Of a stretch of DNA of 64,000 bases, positions 19,692-28,360 are shown in pieces; the stretch's first letter is position 1, and the number at the start of each line of letters is the position of its first letter. Location: assembly GCA_035286465.1 (NCBI GenBank), contig DATEDF010000123.1:4854-68853 (forward strand), read 5' to 3'. Source of the stretch: Fen-1231 sp035286465. Lineage in GTDB: Bacteria; Gemmatimonadota; Gemmatimonadetes; Gemmatimonadales; Gemmatimonadaceae. The position numbers were made by a program, and so were the translations under genes. The notes beneath the pieces were generated by a model, which ran no database searches, was not told where the DNA came from, and saw only the letters and a list, made by a program, of their open reading frames with translations.

Positions 19692-20393
19692 CTATCGTAC
19701 CTGAGCTGGACTACGGCCCGCAAGCAAGCGTTCAATCGCGTCTGCAAGGTGTGGAAGGTCGGGCGCCGTCGGGAACCGCCACCCGTTTACAATGACCGTC
19801 GGCGTACCTCGCACACCAAGGCGGTCACCAACGTCGCGCCCCACTTTGACCTTCACGATTTCGGCCGTGTCGGATGCGCATCGCGAGAAGGCGGACTGGT
19901 CAGACACTCCTGCTGCCATCGCGAAGGCCGTCCACGTCTTGAGACCAAGCGAATCCTGGCGGGCGTATACCGCATCCAAGAACTCCCCGAACCTGCCTTG
20001 GGCTCCCGCGCACTCGAGCGCGCGTGCGCTCGGCAGGGCGAAACGATGGTAAGGAAGCGGATAGTGGATGAATACCAGTGCGACGTCTCGCCTAACGTGC
20101 GAGGGCAGCGAGTCAACCCGGAGGTGGAACGCTCGACAGAACGGACACTCCAAGTCGGCAAATTCAATAATCCTCACTTTCACAGCGGGGTTTCCAATGG
20201 GCGTTCCGCTCGTCGCGATGGATTCCCAGTTCGCAACGAATGTAGGTGGACCAAAGGACGGACCGGCCGGGCGCGCGCCTTTTGACCCGACGAATTCACG
20301 GTGAAGGCTAGCAGCCGCCACGGTCACCGCAGCAAGCACTATGACGACCGTAGCCAATTGCTCGAGCCACCTGCGAGGTTCCCTCGCGGACAT
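19692..20393 (-). CDS. Membrane-anchored DsbA-family thiol-disulfide protein
   Basis: A 233-residue thioredoxin-fold protein. Residues about 12-30 form a membrane anchor, placing the catalytic domain outside the cytoplasm. The active site is Cys83-Pro-Phe-Cys86 (EFADLECPFCRAFH) and the cis-proline loop is GVRGTPTVIVNG. This is the DsbA/thioredoxin_4 pattern seen in oxidoreductases that form or shuffle disulfides. It begins 27 nt after the stop of an exported peptide with eight cysteines, which is an obvious candidate client. The start Met at 20393 is the first in the frame and gives the expected topology. Confidence 0.92.
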   Translation of the reverse strand: MSAREPRRWLEQLATVVIVLAAVTVAAASLHREFVGSKGARPAGPSFGPPTFVANWESIATSGTPIGNPAVKVRIIEFADLECPFCRAFHLRVDSLPSHVRRDVALVFIHYPLPYHRFALPSARALECAGAQGRFGEFLDAVYARQDSLGLKTWTAFAMAAGVSDQSAFSRCASDTAEIVKVKVGRDVGDRLGVRGTPTVIVNGWRFPTAPDLPHLADAIERLLAGRSPAQVR

Positions 20394-20420
20394 ACGGAGT
20401 CGCTCGCTAGGAACGCCGTG

Positions 20421-20669
20421 CTAGGCGCAAACCACAGCGATCCCCGTTCCGCACCGCGGATCCCACTCGCAATAACCGGCGGGATACGAGTCGCAGTACT
20501 CCTGGCAGACATAGGTTTGCTCAGCCACGTCGGGGCACTCAAACCACATCCCGCAGACGATGCAATCTGAAGCGGTCGTGCGCGCGGCGGCGCCGGGCGG
20601 TGACGAAAGGTGCAACATTCCGGATAGCGCTACCGTGCTCGCGAGGAACGTGAGTTTGCGCCGTGTCAT
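20421..20669 (-). CDS. Exported cysteine-rich small peptide (8 Cys)
   Basis: An 82-residue precursor with a clear signal peptide (MTRRKLTFLASTVALSGMLH..., cleavage probably near PPGAAA). The mature part of about 52 residues holds eight cysteines at 36, 39, 45, 55, 59, 67, 73 and 81, enough for four disulfides. It includes a CxxC (DCIVCG) and a YVCQEYC element, with few hydrophobic residues. AGGAGT lies 5-6 nt before the ATG. The DsbA-like gene follows immediately. The family is not recognised. It could be a disulfide-rich effector, binding peptide or structural peptide; no export or processing enzyme is adjacent. Confidence 0.8.
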   Translation of the reverse strand: MTRRKLTFLASTVALSGMLHLSSPPGAAARTTASDCIVCGMWFECPDVAEQTYVCQEYCDSYPAGYCEWDPRCGTGIAVVCA

Positions 20670-21247
20670 ACTCGACTCCTTGCTGGAAGGGTAATGAAAC
20701 GGATTGCGACGTCGCCGCATCAACCCCGCACACGAATCGCGAACAGGCCCGGCGCCTGTCGGCACCGCGCTGGGCGCCTTCGTCGGAACAGCAAGATGGG
20801 TCACAACTCCAGTCTGCGGCGACTTCACAGATGGATCTGCACGATCGTCGCGGTCTGAGCACTGCGAGCACCCGCACCGACGCCCGCCTCGAGAATGTCC
20901 GCTCTACCTCGATGTCCGGAGTAAGAAGGGCAGAGCCCGCGCGCTCGACGCCCGTCGCTTCATAAAGGTGGTCCCCAACTCGCACACGATGCGTTGCCCG
21001 AGCACACTGTTCAATACGCAGTTTCTGTACAGCAATCGACAGCGTCGACGTCTACGAATTGCAGGATTTGGTCTCGCATTCGTGGCGTCTCGCGCACAAT
21101 CAGGACAGCGCAGACACGAATTCGTCAGTAATGCAAGCAGCGAAGAAAAAACTGGCCACCTGCGCTGAAGACGCTTTTGAGACAGGAGACTGATACCTCT
21201 CCGGGTCACTTCGCTCGAATGCGAGCGTGTTCGCGGGATCGTCCTCC
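20670..21247. other. Gene-poor interval of lower GC content
   Basis: About 580 bases with no convincing gene. Composition is more AT-rich than the surroundings (for example around 21000-21180), codon patterns in all frames look random, and no tRNA, repeat or strong hairpin was recognised. It should contain the promoter of the Cys-rich peptide locus near its left end. Confidence 0.6.
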
Positions 21248-21529
21248 CTACCCGCCGCTCACCGCCGGGACGATCTCGATCGTGTCGCCGTCCGTCACCG
21301 GCGCGGCGAGCCCTCCGAGGAAGCGCGAGTTTTCCTCGCCGACGAAGAGATTCACGTGCTCGCGCACGATGCCCTGCTCGGTGAGCACCCGCTCGACGAC
21401 GCCCGGGTACCGATCGCGCAGCGCCGCGAGCGCGTCGCGGAGCGTGTCGCACCGCGCATCAACCTGCACCACGCCCATGCCGCGCGCGTGCGGCTGCAGT
21501 GCGTTCGGCAGTGCGATCGAGATCGCCAA
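21248..21529 (-). CDS. MoaD/ThiS family ubiquitin-like protein
   Basis: A 93-residue beta-grasp protein ending in VSGG, the C-terminal Gly-Gly used for adenylation and thiocarboxylation by ThiF/MoeB-type enzymes. The internal pattern TLRDALAALRDRYPGV...NLFVGEENSRFLGGLAAPVTDGDTIEIVPAVSGG matches the MoaD-like family used as sulfur carriers. The start is TTG (21529), supported by GGAGG 9 nt upstream. Small MoaD-like genes commonly sit downstream of BNR-propeller genes, as here. No activating enzyme or cysteine-synthase partner is visible in the window. Confidence 0.9.
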   Translation of the reverse strand: MAISIALPNALQPHARGMGVVQVDARCDTLRDALAALRDRYPGVVERVLTEQGIVREHVNLFVGEENSRFLGGLAAPVTDGDTIEIVPAVSGG

Positions 21530-21580
21530 CGTCGTTGCCTCCGTCGCCCCCGTCGCCCCGTCGTCTCGTCGCCCGGCCGA

Positions 21581-22335
21581 CTACGAGGAGGGGCTGCGCC
21601 CGATGACGGCGGCCTTCACGCAGACAATCGGCGGGAGCGCGGCTGGAACCGGCTTCCACGACGCCCCCTCGTCGGCCGAGGCGAAGAGCTTTCCGCTGCG
21701 CGTGCCGAAGTAGAGGCCCACAGGATCGTGCGTGTCGGCGGTGAGCGCGTCGCGCAGCACCGTTTCGTACGCGCGTCGCTGCGGCAGCCCCTTCTCGAGC
21801 GCCTCCCACGACGCACCCGCGTTCTTCGTGCGATAGACACGGAGCCGCGCTTTCGGCGAGCAGCGGATGACGGAGTCGAGCGGCACGATGTAGACCGTGT
21901 CCGGGTCGCGCGGATGCATCTGCATCGCGAACCAGAAGTCGGAGTATTCCTTCTTCGGCTCGTTGGGGATTTCCTTCCAGTTGTCGCCCCAGTTGTCGCT
22001 CCGGAAGAGTCCGCCGTGGTTCTGCATGAAGAGCCGCTCGGGCTTCGACGGATGATGCACGACCTTGTGCACGCACTGCCCGAACTCGGGATACTTCTCC
22101 GGCTGGAACTCGGCCCGCACGCCGGTGTTGCGCGCCTTCCAGCTCTTGCCGCCATCCTCGGTGCGATAGCAGCCGGCGGCGGACATCGCGACGAGCATGC
22201 GTTGGCGATTGACGGGGTCCGGGACGATGGTGTGCAGGCAGGGACCGCCGTTGCCGGGCGTCCACTTGGGACGCTGCGCGTGCCTGACGAGTCCTTCGAC
22301 CCCGGCGCGCGCCGCGAGGGTCGGCGGGCGGCATC
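21581..22335 (-). pseudogene. BNR-repeat propeller protein lacking its N-terminus
   Basis: The frame encodes the C-terminal two thirds of a WD40/YVTN/BNR-like protein: GPCLHTIVPDPVNRQRMLVAMSA, CYRTEDGGKSW, FGQCVHKVVHHP, LFRSDNWGDNW, VYRTKNAGASWEALEKGLPQ and LFASADEGASW. Clear similarity starts only near RPKWTPGNGG, immediately after the stop codon of the Ser/Thr kinase gene. No start codon with a ribosome-binding site exists at that point, and the first about 100-150 residues usual for the family are absent. I infer that the 5' part was replaced or deleted when the neighbouring DNA arrived. The downstream MoaD-like gene is intact. Confidence 0.75.
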
Positions 22336-22338
22336 GCT

Positions 22339-24747
22339 TCAGGGCGTACCGCGACTGGACTCGATCCGCCGCTGCAGCGCGCGAAAACGCGGATCGTCGC
22401 GGATCGGATCCCAGTTGGGATCGGTCAGGTTGATCAGGCCGGATGACCGCTCCGCGAATGCCAGATCCAGCCACCGGAACGCCGCATCGCGATCGCCGAG
22501 TGCCGCGTATCCGTTCGCGACCAGGTCGGCAGCCACGTAGCGCTTCGACCGTTCGGCCTCGAGCGTGGCCAGGAGCCGCCGCGCGTTGGCGGAACGCCCG
22601 AGACGGGCCTCGCAGACCGCGCGCTGAGACAGGGGGAGCGGCACGAAGGCAGAACTGGCCTCGAGTTCCCGCAGCGCGTCGGCCCACCGGCCCTGCGCCA
22701 TCCGCAACTGGGCGAAATCACCGGGGAGGCGACTGTGTTGGGGATCGAGCTCGCGCGCTCTGTCGAGCCACGCTTCGGCGCTGTCCAGTTGCTTCGCGCG
22801 GATCAGCCGATACGCAAGCCCTCTCGGCGCGTCGAGCGATGCCGGATCCACCTCGACCGCGCTGCGCGCCAGGGCCAGCGCCGAGTCGCGCATGCCGCGT
22901 CTCCACAGGACGTCCGCCAACCAGCCGCGCGCCTCGATGCTTCGCGGCTCGAGCGCCAGCGCGCGCCGGAGCTCCCGCTCCGCGGCCGCGAAGTTCCACT
23001 GATAGCCCATCTCGATGAGGGCGAGTCGCGCGTGCGCGTCGGCACTGGTCGAATCGAGCGCCAGCGCGCGCCGCGCCGCCTGCCTCGCCTTCGGATACGC
23101 GTCGCGCGGAGGGAGCCAGTCGTCCGCGAGGTTGATCCACGCACGCGCGGTTCCCGCCCACGGCGCGGCGTACGTCGAATCGGTGCCGATCGCGCGCGCG
23201 AAGAGCGCCAGAGACTTCCGGATGTCGCTCTCCGTGTATCTCTGCAGGTGGAAGTTGCCCTGCAGGTAGAGGTCGTGGGCCTCGACGCTCTCGGTGCCTA
23301 CGGTGACCAGCGCGCGCGCCCCGCCGCCCAGCGTCACGTTGAGCGCGCCGGCAATCGCCTGCGCGATTTCGTTCTGCAGCGCGAGGACGTCCCTGAGGCC
23401 CTTGTCGTAACTCCGGGACCAGAGGGTGAGACCGTCGGACGCATTCACCAGTGCGGCCGTCACCCTCACGCGGCCGGGCGCGTGCCGCACGCTCCCCTGC
23501 ACGAGCGAGCCGACGTGCAGCGTCCGCCCGACGTCGCTGGCGTCCACGTTCTTCCCCTTGAACGAATACGCGGAGCTCCGCGCGGCGACGCGCACGCCGG
23601 GAAGGCGTGCGAGCGCGTCCGCGAGTTCGTCGGTCAGCCCGTCGGCGAAGTACTCGTTCGCGTCGCCTCCGACGTTCACGAACGGGATCACGGCGATCTC
23701 CCTCGCGTCGCGCGCGAGCGACGCGTTCGCGCCGGAACGGTCCGACGCCGTCGGCGTCGTGCGGTCGCGCAACAATATCGCGGTGGCGGTCGCGCCCACG
23801 AGCACGACGGCGGCGAGGCCGATGAGCACGTCCCTGCGCCCGAACGTGAGCGCCGCGCGCGCGCCCGATGCCCCCGTTGCGTCCTGAGGCTGCATCCCGC
23901 CGCTCGGCGTCTTCACGTCGTCGAGAATGTGCACGATCTCGCCCGCCGTCTGCGGCCGGTCGGCCGGCCGCTTCTCCAGGCAGTGCATCACCAGTGCGGC
24001 GAGGGCGGAGGGAATGTTGGCGCGACGGCTGGTGATCGGCTCGGGCGGTTCCGCGAGCTGCGCGGCGAGAAGGCCCTGTGGGGTGCGGCCGGTGAACGGC
24101 GGTTGGCCGGTGAGCGCTTCATACGCCAGGACGCCGAAGGCGTAGATGTCCGCGCGGTGGTCAATCGCCGGGTCCGCGCTCGCCTGCTCCGGCGCCATAT
24201 ACGCCGGTGTGCCGAGCGCGAGGCCGGCGGAGGTCGCGCGGCCGTACGCGACGGTGGACGATTCCGTGAGCGCCTTCGCCACGCCGAAGTCGCTCACCAT
24301 CGCGGCCCCGGCCGACAGGAGCACGTTGTCCGGCTTGATGTCGCGGTGCACGACGCCGTGCTCGTGCGCGTAGGCGAGCGCACTCGCGATCTCGCGCAGA
24401 ATCCGCACCGCCTCGGCCACCGGGAGCTCGCCGTGCCGCGCGAGGCGCACGCGCAGCGACTCGCCTTCGACGAACGGCATCGTGAAGTACGGCAACGCCC
24501 CGCTCTCGCCCGCGGCGAGCAAGGGCACGATGTGCGCGTGCTGGAGTCGCGCCGCGAGCATGATCTCACGCCGGAACCGCTCCGTCGAGACGCTCGCCGC
24601 CAGCTCGGGCGGGAGCACCTTCATCACGACCTTGCGGTCGAGCGCGGTCTCCCGGGCGACGAATACCCGCGCCATGCCGCCGCCAAGCTCACGCTCAAGT
24701 GTGTAGGCGGCGCCGAGGGTAGCCTGAAGCTGGTCCCGCAGGTCCAT
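22339..24747 (-). CDS. Transmembrane Ser/Thr protein kinase with TolB-like and TPR regions
   Basis: About 802 residues. An N-terminal Hanks-type kinase carries a Gly-rich loop (LGGGMARVF), Lys43, HRDIKPDNVLL with Asp136, SDFGVAKAL with Asp153, and APE-type MAPEQASADP. A single membrane helix (RRDVLIGLAAVVLVGATATAILL) follows, then a TolB/adenylate-cyclase-associated domain (FADGLTDELADALARLPGV...RSSAYSF). The rest is a long TPR-like helical tail (about residues 480-790). All catalytic residues are present, so it should be active. The start is MDLRDQLQA; an ATG nine bases upstream is also possible. It lies directly downstream of the LanC-like gene on the same strand and abuts a truncated gene. 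Whether it belongs to the RiPP operon is open. Confidence 0.93.
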   Translation of the reverse strand: MDLRDQLQATLGAAYTLERELGGGMARVFVARETALDRKVVMKVLPPELAASVSTERFRREIMLAARLQHAHIVPLLAAGESGALPYFTMPFVEGESLRVRLARHGELPVAEAVRILREIASALAYAHEHGVVHRDIKPDNVLLSAGAAMVSDFGVAKALTESSTVAYGRATSAGLALGTPAYMAPEQASADPAIDHRADIYAFGVLAYEALTGQPPFTGRTPQGLLAAQLAEPPEPITSRRANIPSALAALVMHCLEKRPADRPQTAGEIVHILDDVKTPSGGMQPQDATGASGARAALTFGRRDVLIGLAAVVLVGATATAILLRDRTTPTASDRSGANASLARDAREIAVIPFVNVGGDANEYFADGLTDELADALARLPGVRVAARSSAYSFKGKNVDASDVGRTLHVGSLVQGSVRHAPGRVRVTAALVNASDGLTLWSRSYDKGLRDVLALQNEIAQAIAGALNVTLGGGARALVTVGTESVEAHDLYLQGNFHLQRYTESDIRKSLALFARAIGTDSTYAAPWAGTARAWINLADDWLPPRDAYPKARQAARRALALDSTSADAHARLALIEMGYQWNFAAAERELRRALALEPRSIEARGWLADVLWRRGMRDSALALARSAVEVDPASLDAPRGLAYRLIRAKQLDSAEAWLDRARELDPQHSRLPGDFAQLRMAQGRWADALRELEASSAFVPLPLSQRAVCEARLGRSANARRLLATLEAERSKRYVAADLVANGYAALGDRDAAFRWLDLAFAERSSGLINLTDPNWDPIRDDPRFRALQRRIESSRGTP

Positions 24748-24853
24748 CGGCGGCATCCGGGATGTCGGAGCCTCTAACGTATGGGGAATGCGAAGCCGGA
24801 GCCAGCGCTCCCGCACCTGCCGCGGCAGCGCCGAACACCCGCCCCTCCCACGT

Positions 24854-26116
24854 TCAGCCGGAGTGTCCCGGCCCGGGCCTCAGCAGCAACAGTGAGGGAA
24901 GTCCGGGGACCGCGAGCCTGAGGTAGAAATAGCCGATGCCGGCGAGTCCCGGCATGAACGATGGCGTGCTCCCCCGCGCCACTCCGCAGGGCCACGTCTC
25001 CGGTGTGTGCGCGTAGCGCGCCGCGCCCAGGGCGGCTGCCTCCAGCACCATCGCCCGGGCCTCGTCGTCACTGAGCACATCGGCGGCGCGCAGGAGGAAC
25101 TCGCCTGTTCCCGTCAGTCCACGGCAGGGCGAGAAGTCACTGCCGGGCGCGAGGCTCTCATCGCGCAGCGCTCGCTTCGCCGTCCTGACGGCGGCTTCGG
25201 CGTCCCGGCGATGTTGCGCGTCCGGGTGAATCTCGAGCGCACGCAGGCGAGTGAGACCGATTCCCGGGGCGCCATCACACCACGCCACCCGGCACGGCGC
25301 TTGTGCAGTCTCACCGTCGAAATCGCGGAAATCCGGCCAGTTCTCCCGATCCACGCGGAACCAGTGGTTCTCCCACCGGAACGCCTCCTCGGCACCATCG
25401 CGGAATCGCTTCTCGCCGGTCGCGGCGTACAGTTCGAACAACGACCAGCCAAATCCGGCCGCTCCGTGGGCGAGGCCGGTCAGGTGCGGGGCCGCTCCAT
25501 CAGCCGGCTCCGCTTCGCCCCACGACAGCCCTTCGCTCTGCCTGGTTGCCGCGCCGAGCATCCGATCACCGAGAGTCTCTGCCAGGCTCGCGAGGCGCGG
25601 CTGCGCCATCTGCTCCGCCAGCACGAGCAGTGCGGGTGCGGCGCCGGCGGCGCCGTCGAGCACATCGAGACGAAGTGGTTCCTCGGTATCGTTGGCGAGA
25701 TCGGCGAGCAGCTCACTCGCTCGCGCCACGAGATCGGCTCGATCGAGCAGCCGGCCAATGCGCGCCGCCGCATACGCGATTCCCACATGCCCGGAGTAGA
25801 ACCCGAACCGGACGGGGCGTGGCACCTTTCCGAGTCGCGACAGCGCGTGGCGGACCCCGCCCTCGGCCGCATCGCGAAAGCGCGGATCGCCCGAGCGAGC
25901 CCACATCTCGCAGAGAAAGAGCGCAATGCCGCTCGTGCCACGGGAGAGATCCGGTCCGAGCGTCGCACACGCAAACGTGAGAGCGCCGGAGTCCTCATCG
26001 GCGTCCTGCGTGGCGCCCACCCACGCGTGGCGCCCACCGTACTCGAACGCCGTGTCGCAGAGATGACGGGCGATGGACGCGGCAACGTCGAGCGAGGCGG
26101 CCGCATCAATGCGCAT
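24854..26116 (-). CDS. LanC-like cyclase of the RiPP locus
   Basis: A 420-residue LanC-family alpha/alpha-barrel protein of normal length. In lanthipeptide pathways these enzymes add Cys thiols to dehydro amino acids to close thioether rings, using a zinc ion. Visible motifs are GLAHGAAG with the proposed catalytic His217, WCDGAPGIG with zinc-ligand Cys280, and SPCRGLTGTG with Cys331. The expected next residue is His (CHG); here it is Arg332, so the third zinc ligand is missing or supplied from elsewhere. The C-terminus (PSFMPGLAGIGYFYLRLA, then a Leu-rich end) is typical of LanC domains. The ATG overlaps the end of the HopA1-family gene by 11 nt, which indicates translational coupling. Confidence 0.92.
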   Translation of the reverse strand: MRIDAAASLDVAASIARHLCDTAFEYGGRHAWVGATQDADEDSGALTFACATLGPDLSRGTSGIALFLCEMWARSGDPRFRDAAEGGVRHALSRLGKVPRPVRFGFYSGHVGIAYAAARIGRLLDRADLVARASELLADLANDTEEPLRLDVLDGAAGAAPALLVLAEQMAQPRLASLAETLGDRMLGAATRQSEGLSWGEAEPADGAAPHLTGLAHGAAGFGWSLFELYAATGEKRFRDGAEEAFRWENHWFRVDRENWPDFRDFDGETAQAPCRVAWCDGAPGIGLTRLRALEIHPDAQHRRDAEAAVRTAKRALRDESLAPGSDFSPCRGLTGTGEFLLRAADVLSDDEARAMVLEAAALGAARYAHTPETWPCGVARGSTPSFMPGLAGIGYFYLRLAVPGLPSLLLLRPGPGHSG

Positions 26117-27119
26117 TCGGCGCTCGGTCGTCGAAGGGCTCGAAGTCGTCGGCGGAGCCCGGATTGAGAAAGAGCGCCGCGGGGTCGTACCCGTCCCGGC
26201 GCAGCGCGGTGCGCACGGCATCGAGCCGCTCGCCCACCGACGTGGCGAGCGCGGCCTCCGGACGGGCCAGCGTCGCCGCCACGAGCCGGCAGCGGTGCTC
26301 GCCGAAGCTCGACCCGTCGCCGGGGTCGTCCGCGGCGCCGAGGCCGTGCGCGAGCCGCTTCACGAACGCGGAGAGCGGGGCCCTCATGAACTCTCGCAGC
26401 CGCCGATGCGTCGCCGCGAGCAGCGGAACGGTCGCGCGGTAACGCGCTCGCGGGAGATAGAGCACGGCGCTGTCGCAGCGCGCGAACGACCCCGGGTCGT
26501 CAGCCACCTTGAGCAGAAACGGCACGCGCGACTCGTTGAGCGCCGCCGTCAATTGCGCGGTCAGCGCGACAGCGCCCCCCGGGTGGACGTTCCAGTACAC
26601 GCGGACGGAGGGGGAGGATTCCAGATCCTCGTCCGCATCGCCGAGGGCCGTGTAGAAGCCGGAGTGCAGCTGACGGTACTCCTTCGGGACGCGCACCTGC
26701 ACCGGGCAACCCGCCTCGACGGGACCTGAGGCCGCGCGAACGTCCGAGGGGCTCACCCAGAAGGAAAGGTCGAAGATCTCCGCCACGACCTGCCCGTCCG
26801 CTGCGATCGAGCGCACGGTCCATCCCGACTGCCACGTCCCGGTTCCGCAGTTCGCGTCCGACAGCCGCTGGGCGAAATCGAGCGCTCCCTTCCGGTCACC
26901 CGATCTCGCCGGGTTCGGCGGAGCGTCACCTGGCAGGCGACAGTGCAGCGCCGAGTACAGTGTCTGGCCGAGCAGCGTGGTCGCCTCCGGAGTCAGGACC
27001 GAATCCGCGGCTATCGCTCCGTGCGAGGCCCGGGCCTCATGACGCTCGCCGAAGAGCGAGAACGCGCGCTCGTCGTGTACGCGCAGCGACTCGGCGACCT
27101 CGAGGAGCGCGTCCCGCAT
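26106..27119 (-). CDS. HopA1-family protein, candidate phospho-Ser/Thr lyase (LanY/TvaD type)
   Basis: A 337-residue protein of the HopA1 effector family. Diagnostic blocks are TLYSALHCRL (54-62), RVPKEYRQLHSGFYTALGD (143-161), VRVYWNVHPGGA (172-183), FLLKVADDP (201-209), SAVLYLPRARY (217-227), ADDPGDGSSFGEHRC (263-277) and the closing YDPAALFLNPGS (311-322). In class V lanthipeptide and thioamitide pathways a HopA1-domain protein acts with an APH-like kinase to eliminate phosphate from Ser/Thr and form Dha/Dhb. The kinase gene lies directly upstream here (TAG stop followed by GTG) and the cyclase gene overlaps downstream. I chose the ATG at 27119 because of AGGTG 7 nt before it; the adjacent GTG at 27128 is an alternative. 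A type III effector role is unlikely because no secretion genes are present. Confidence 0.9.
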   Translation of the reverse strand: MRDALLEVAESLRVHDERAFSLFGERHEARASHGAIAADSVLTPEATTLLGQTLYSALHCRLPGDAPPNPARSGDRKGALDFAQRLSDANCGTGTWQSGWTVRSIAADGQVVAEIFDLSFWVSPSDVRAASGPVEAGCPVQVRVPKEYRQLHSGFYTALGDADEDLESSPSVRVYWNVHPGGAVALTAQLTAALNESRVPFLLKVADDPGSFARCDSAVLYLPRARYRATVPLLAATHRRLREFMRAPLSAFVKRLAHGLGAADDPGDGSSFGEHRCRLVAATLARPEAALATSVGERLDAVRTALRRDGYDPAALFLNPGSADDFEPFDDRAPNAH

Positions 27120-27128
27120 CGCGTTCAC

Positions 27129-28268
27129 CTACGCCGCCGTGGCCTCGCCGGCGATGCCCAGCAGAACGCTGCACGCGATCGCGGGTTGCTCGAGGATATT
27201 CACGCTGAGTTGTGCGGCACCCACCGCGCTGCGCGGCATGTGCGCCTCGCCGGCGCTCCATTCGTACGCCGACTGGACGAGCCGCGCCGCGCCGTAGCGA
27301 ACGGCCCGATTCAGAAACGCGTGCGAGAGAGCCGTCTCCATCGCGGTCCGGCGCAGGTAGTTCTCCCACAGCATTCGCACTTGCCGCTCTGCCGCGGGGA
27401 GCACGGACGCGAACACGGTGGCCGCCGCCGCGGGGGTCTCCTGCGCTTCATCGGACGCCGCGTGCACGCAATCGAGCAGGAAGCTGTGGAACGCGGAGCC
27501 CACGTCCCATGCCGGATCTCCCCACGAGGCAGACTCCCAATCCACGAGCCAGACGTTCACCGGCCCGGTGGAGGTTGTCTCGACGCTCACCAGGACATTC
27601 GACCACTTGACGTCGCCGTGAATCAGGGAGCTCGCCGACCAGCCGTCGCGCATGTCGTCGAACGCAGTGAAGACGTGCGGTCGCTGCTGGACGAGCTGGA
27701 GCAGCTCGATCTGCGCCGGGGAGATGTCCCGCAGGTCGTCGGGAGAGGGGCGCGCGATCTCCAGCGCCGTCGGCGGCGACGACTCCAGGAAGCCGGCACC
27801 GGCGGCAATCTCACCGTCTGGGCGAAGCGTCGCGTGGCACGCGGCGAGTGCGCTTCCGAGGGCAGCGCCGATGGGCGGAACTCCGGGAGACGCGTCCGAC
27901 CGGGCGATCTCATCCGCGCCGCGGGCGCCGACCACCAGCTCGAGCGTCAGGAGTGCCCTCGCGGGGTCGTGGCGGACGAGTCGCGGCAGGTGAGTGCGCA
28001 GCGGCCACGCGCGTGCCACCGCGTGCACGCGCGCGTACAACTCCGCTTCGGTGGCGATCGCCGCGGAGCCGTCCTCGTCTCCCGGGCGCGCCTGCTTCAC
28101 GAAATAGCTTCGCGCACCACGGGAGACGACACGGAGATTCTCGTTGCGGCCCCAGAGCTCCTCGGCCCGGACCTCACCCTCGACGAGGTCGCGAACGTCG
28201 AGCAGTTGCTGGTCGAGCAGGTACCGGATCGCGCCCTCCGGCGTCATGGCGAATCCGTCGGCCGCCAT
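27129..28268 (-). CDS. APH-like kinase of the RiPP locus (LanK/TvaC type)
   Basis: A 379-residue phosphotransferase with an APH fold. Recognisable residues are Lys58 (SYFVKQA) and Glu74 for ATP binding, the catalytic loop LIHGDVKWSNVLV with Asp219 and Asn224, and the metal-binding Asp243 in LVDWESASWGDPAWDVG. The N-terminus (TPEGAIRYLLDQQLLD) resembles other RiPP-associated phosphotransferases. With the HopA1 protein it would form a split dehydratase: this subunit phosphorylates Ser/Thr of the precursor and the partner eliminates the phosphate. AGGAGAG about 8 nt upstream supports the start. The gene begins 92 nt after the stop of the candidate precursor. A small-molecule kinase role is the main alternative. 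Confidence 0.9.
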   Translation of the reverse strand: MAADGFAMTPEGAIRYLLDQQLLDVRDLVEGEVRAEELWGRNENLRVVSRGARSYFVKQARPGDEDGSAAIATEAELYARVHAVARAWPLRTHLPRLVRHDPARALLTLELVVGARGADEIARSDASPGVPPIGAALGSALAACHATLRPDGEIAAGAGFLESSPPTALEIARPSPDDLRDISPAQIELLQLVQQRPHVFTAFDDMRDGWSASSLIHGDVKWSNVLVSVETTSTGPVNVWLVDWESASWGDPAWDVGSAFHSFLLDCVHAASDEAQETPAAAATVFASVLPAAERQVRMLWENYLRRTAMETALSHAFLNRAVRYGAARLVQSAYEWSAGEAHMPRSAVGAAQLSVNILEQPAIACSVLLGIAGEATAA

Positions 28269-28360
28269 CGAGGTCGTCTCTCCTCGCGATGCCGTCGGCG
28301 ACGGTGGCGCACACTCAGGCCGGAGGCGACCGGAGCCCGCTCACGCAGGCCGCGGCCGGA

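Noticed and set aside
20670..21247. Possible genes in the low-GC interval
   Set aside because: All frames have random-looking composition, no ribosome-binding site and no recognisable motif.
21581..22335. Sialidase/glycosyl hydrolase function for BNR proteins
   Set aside because: Asp-box repeats alone do not show catalysis, and sialidase active-site arginines are not recognisable.
26106..27119. Type III secretion effector (the HopA1 name)
   Set aside because: No secretion apparatus or chaperone genes; the kinase and LanC neighbours point to peptide modification instead.
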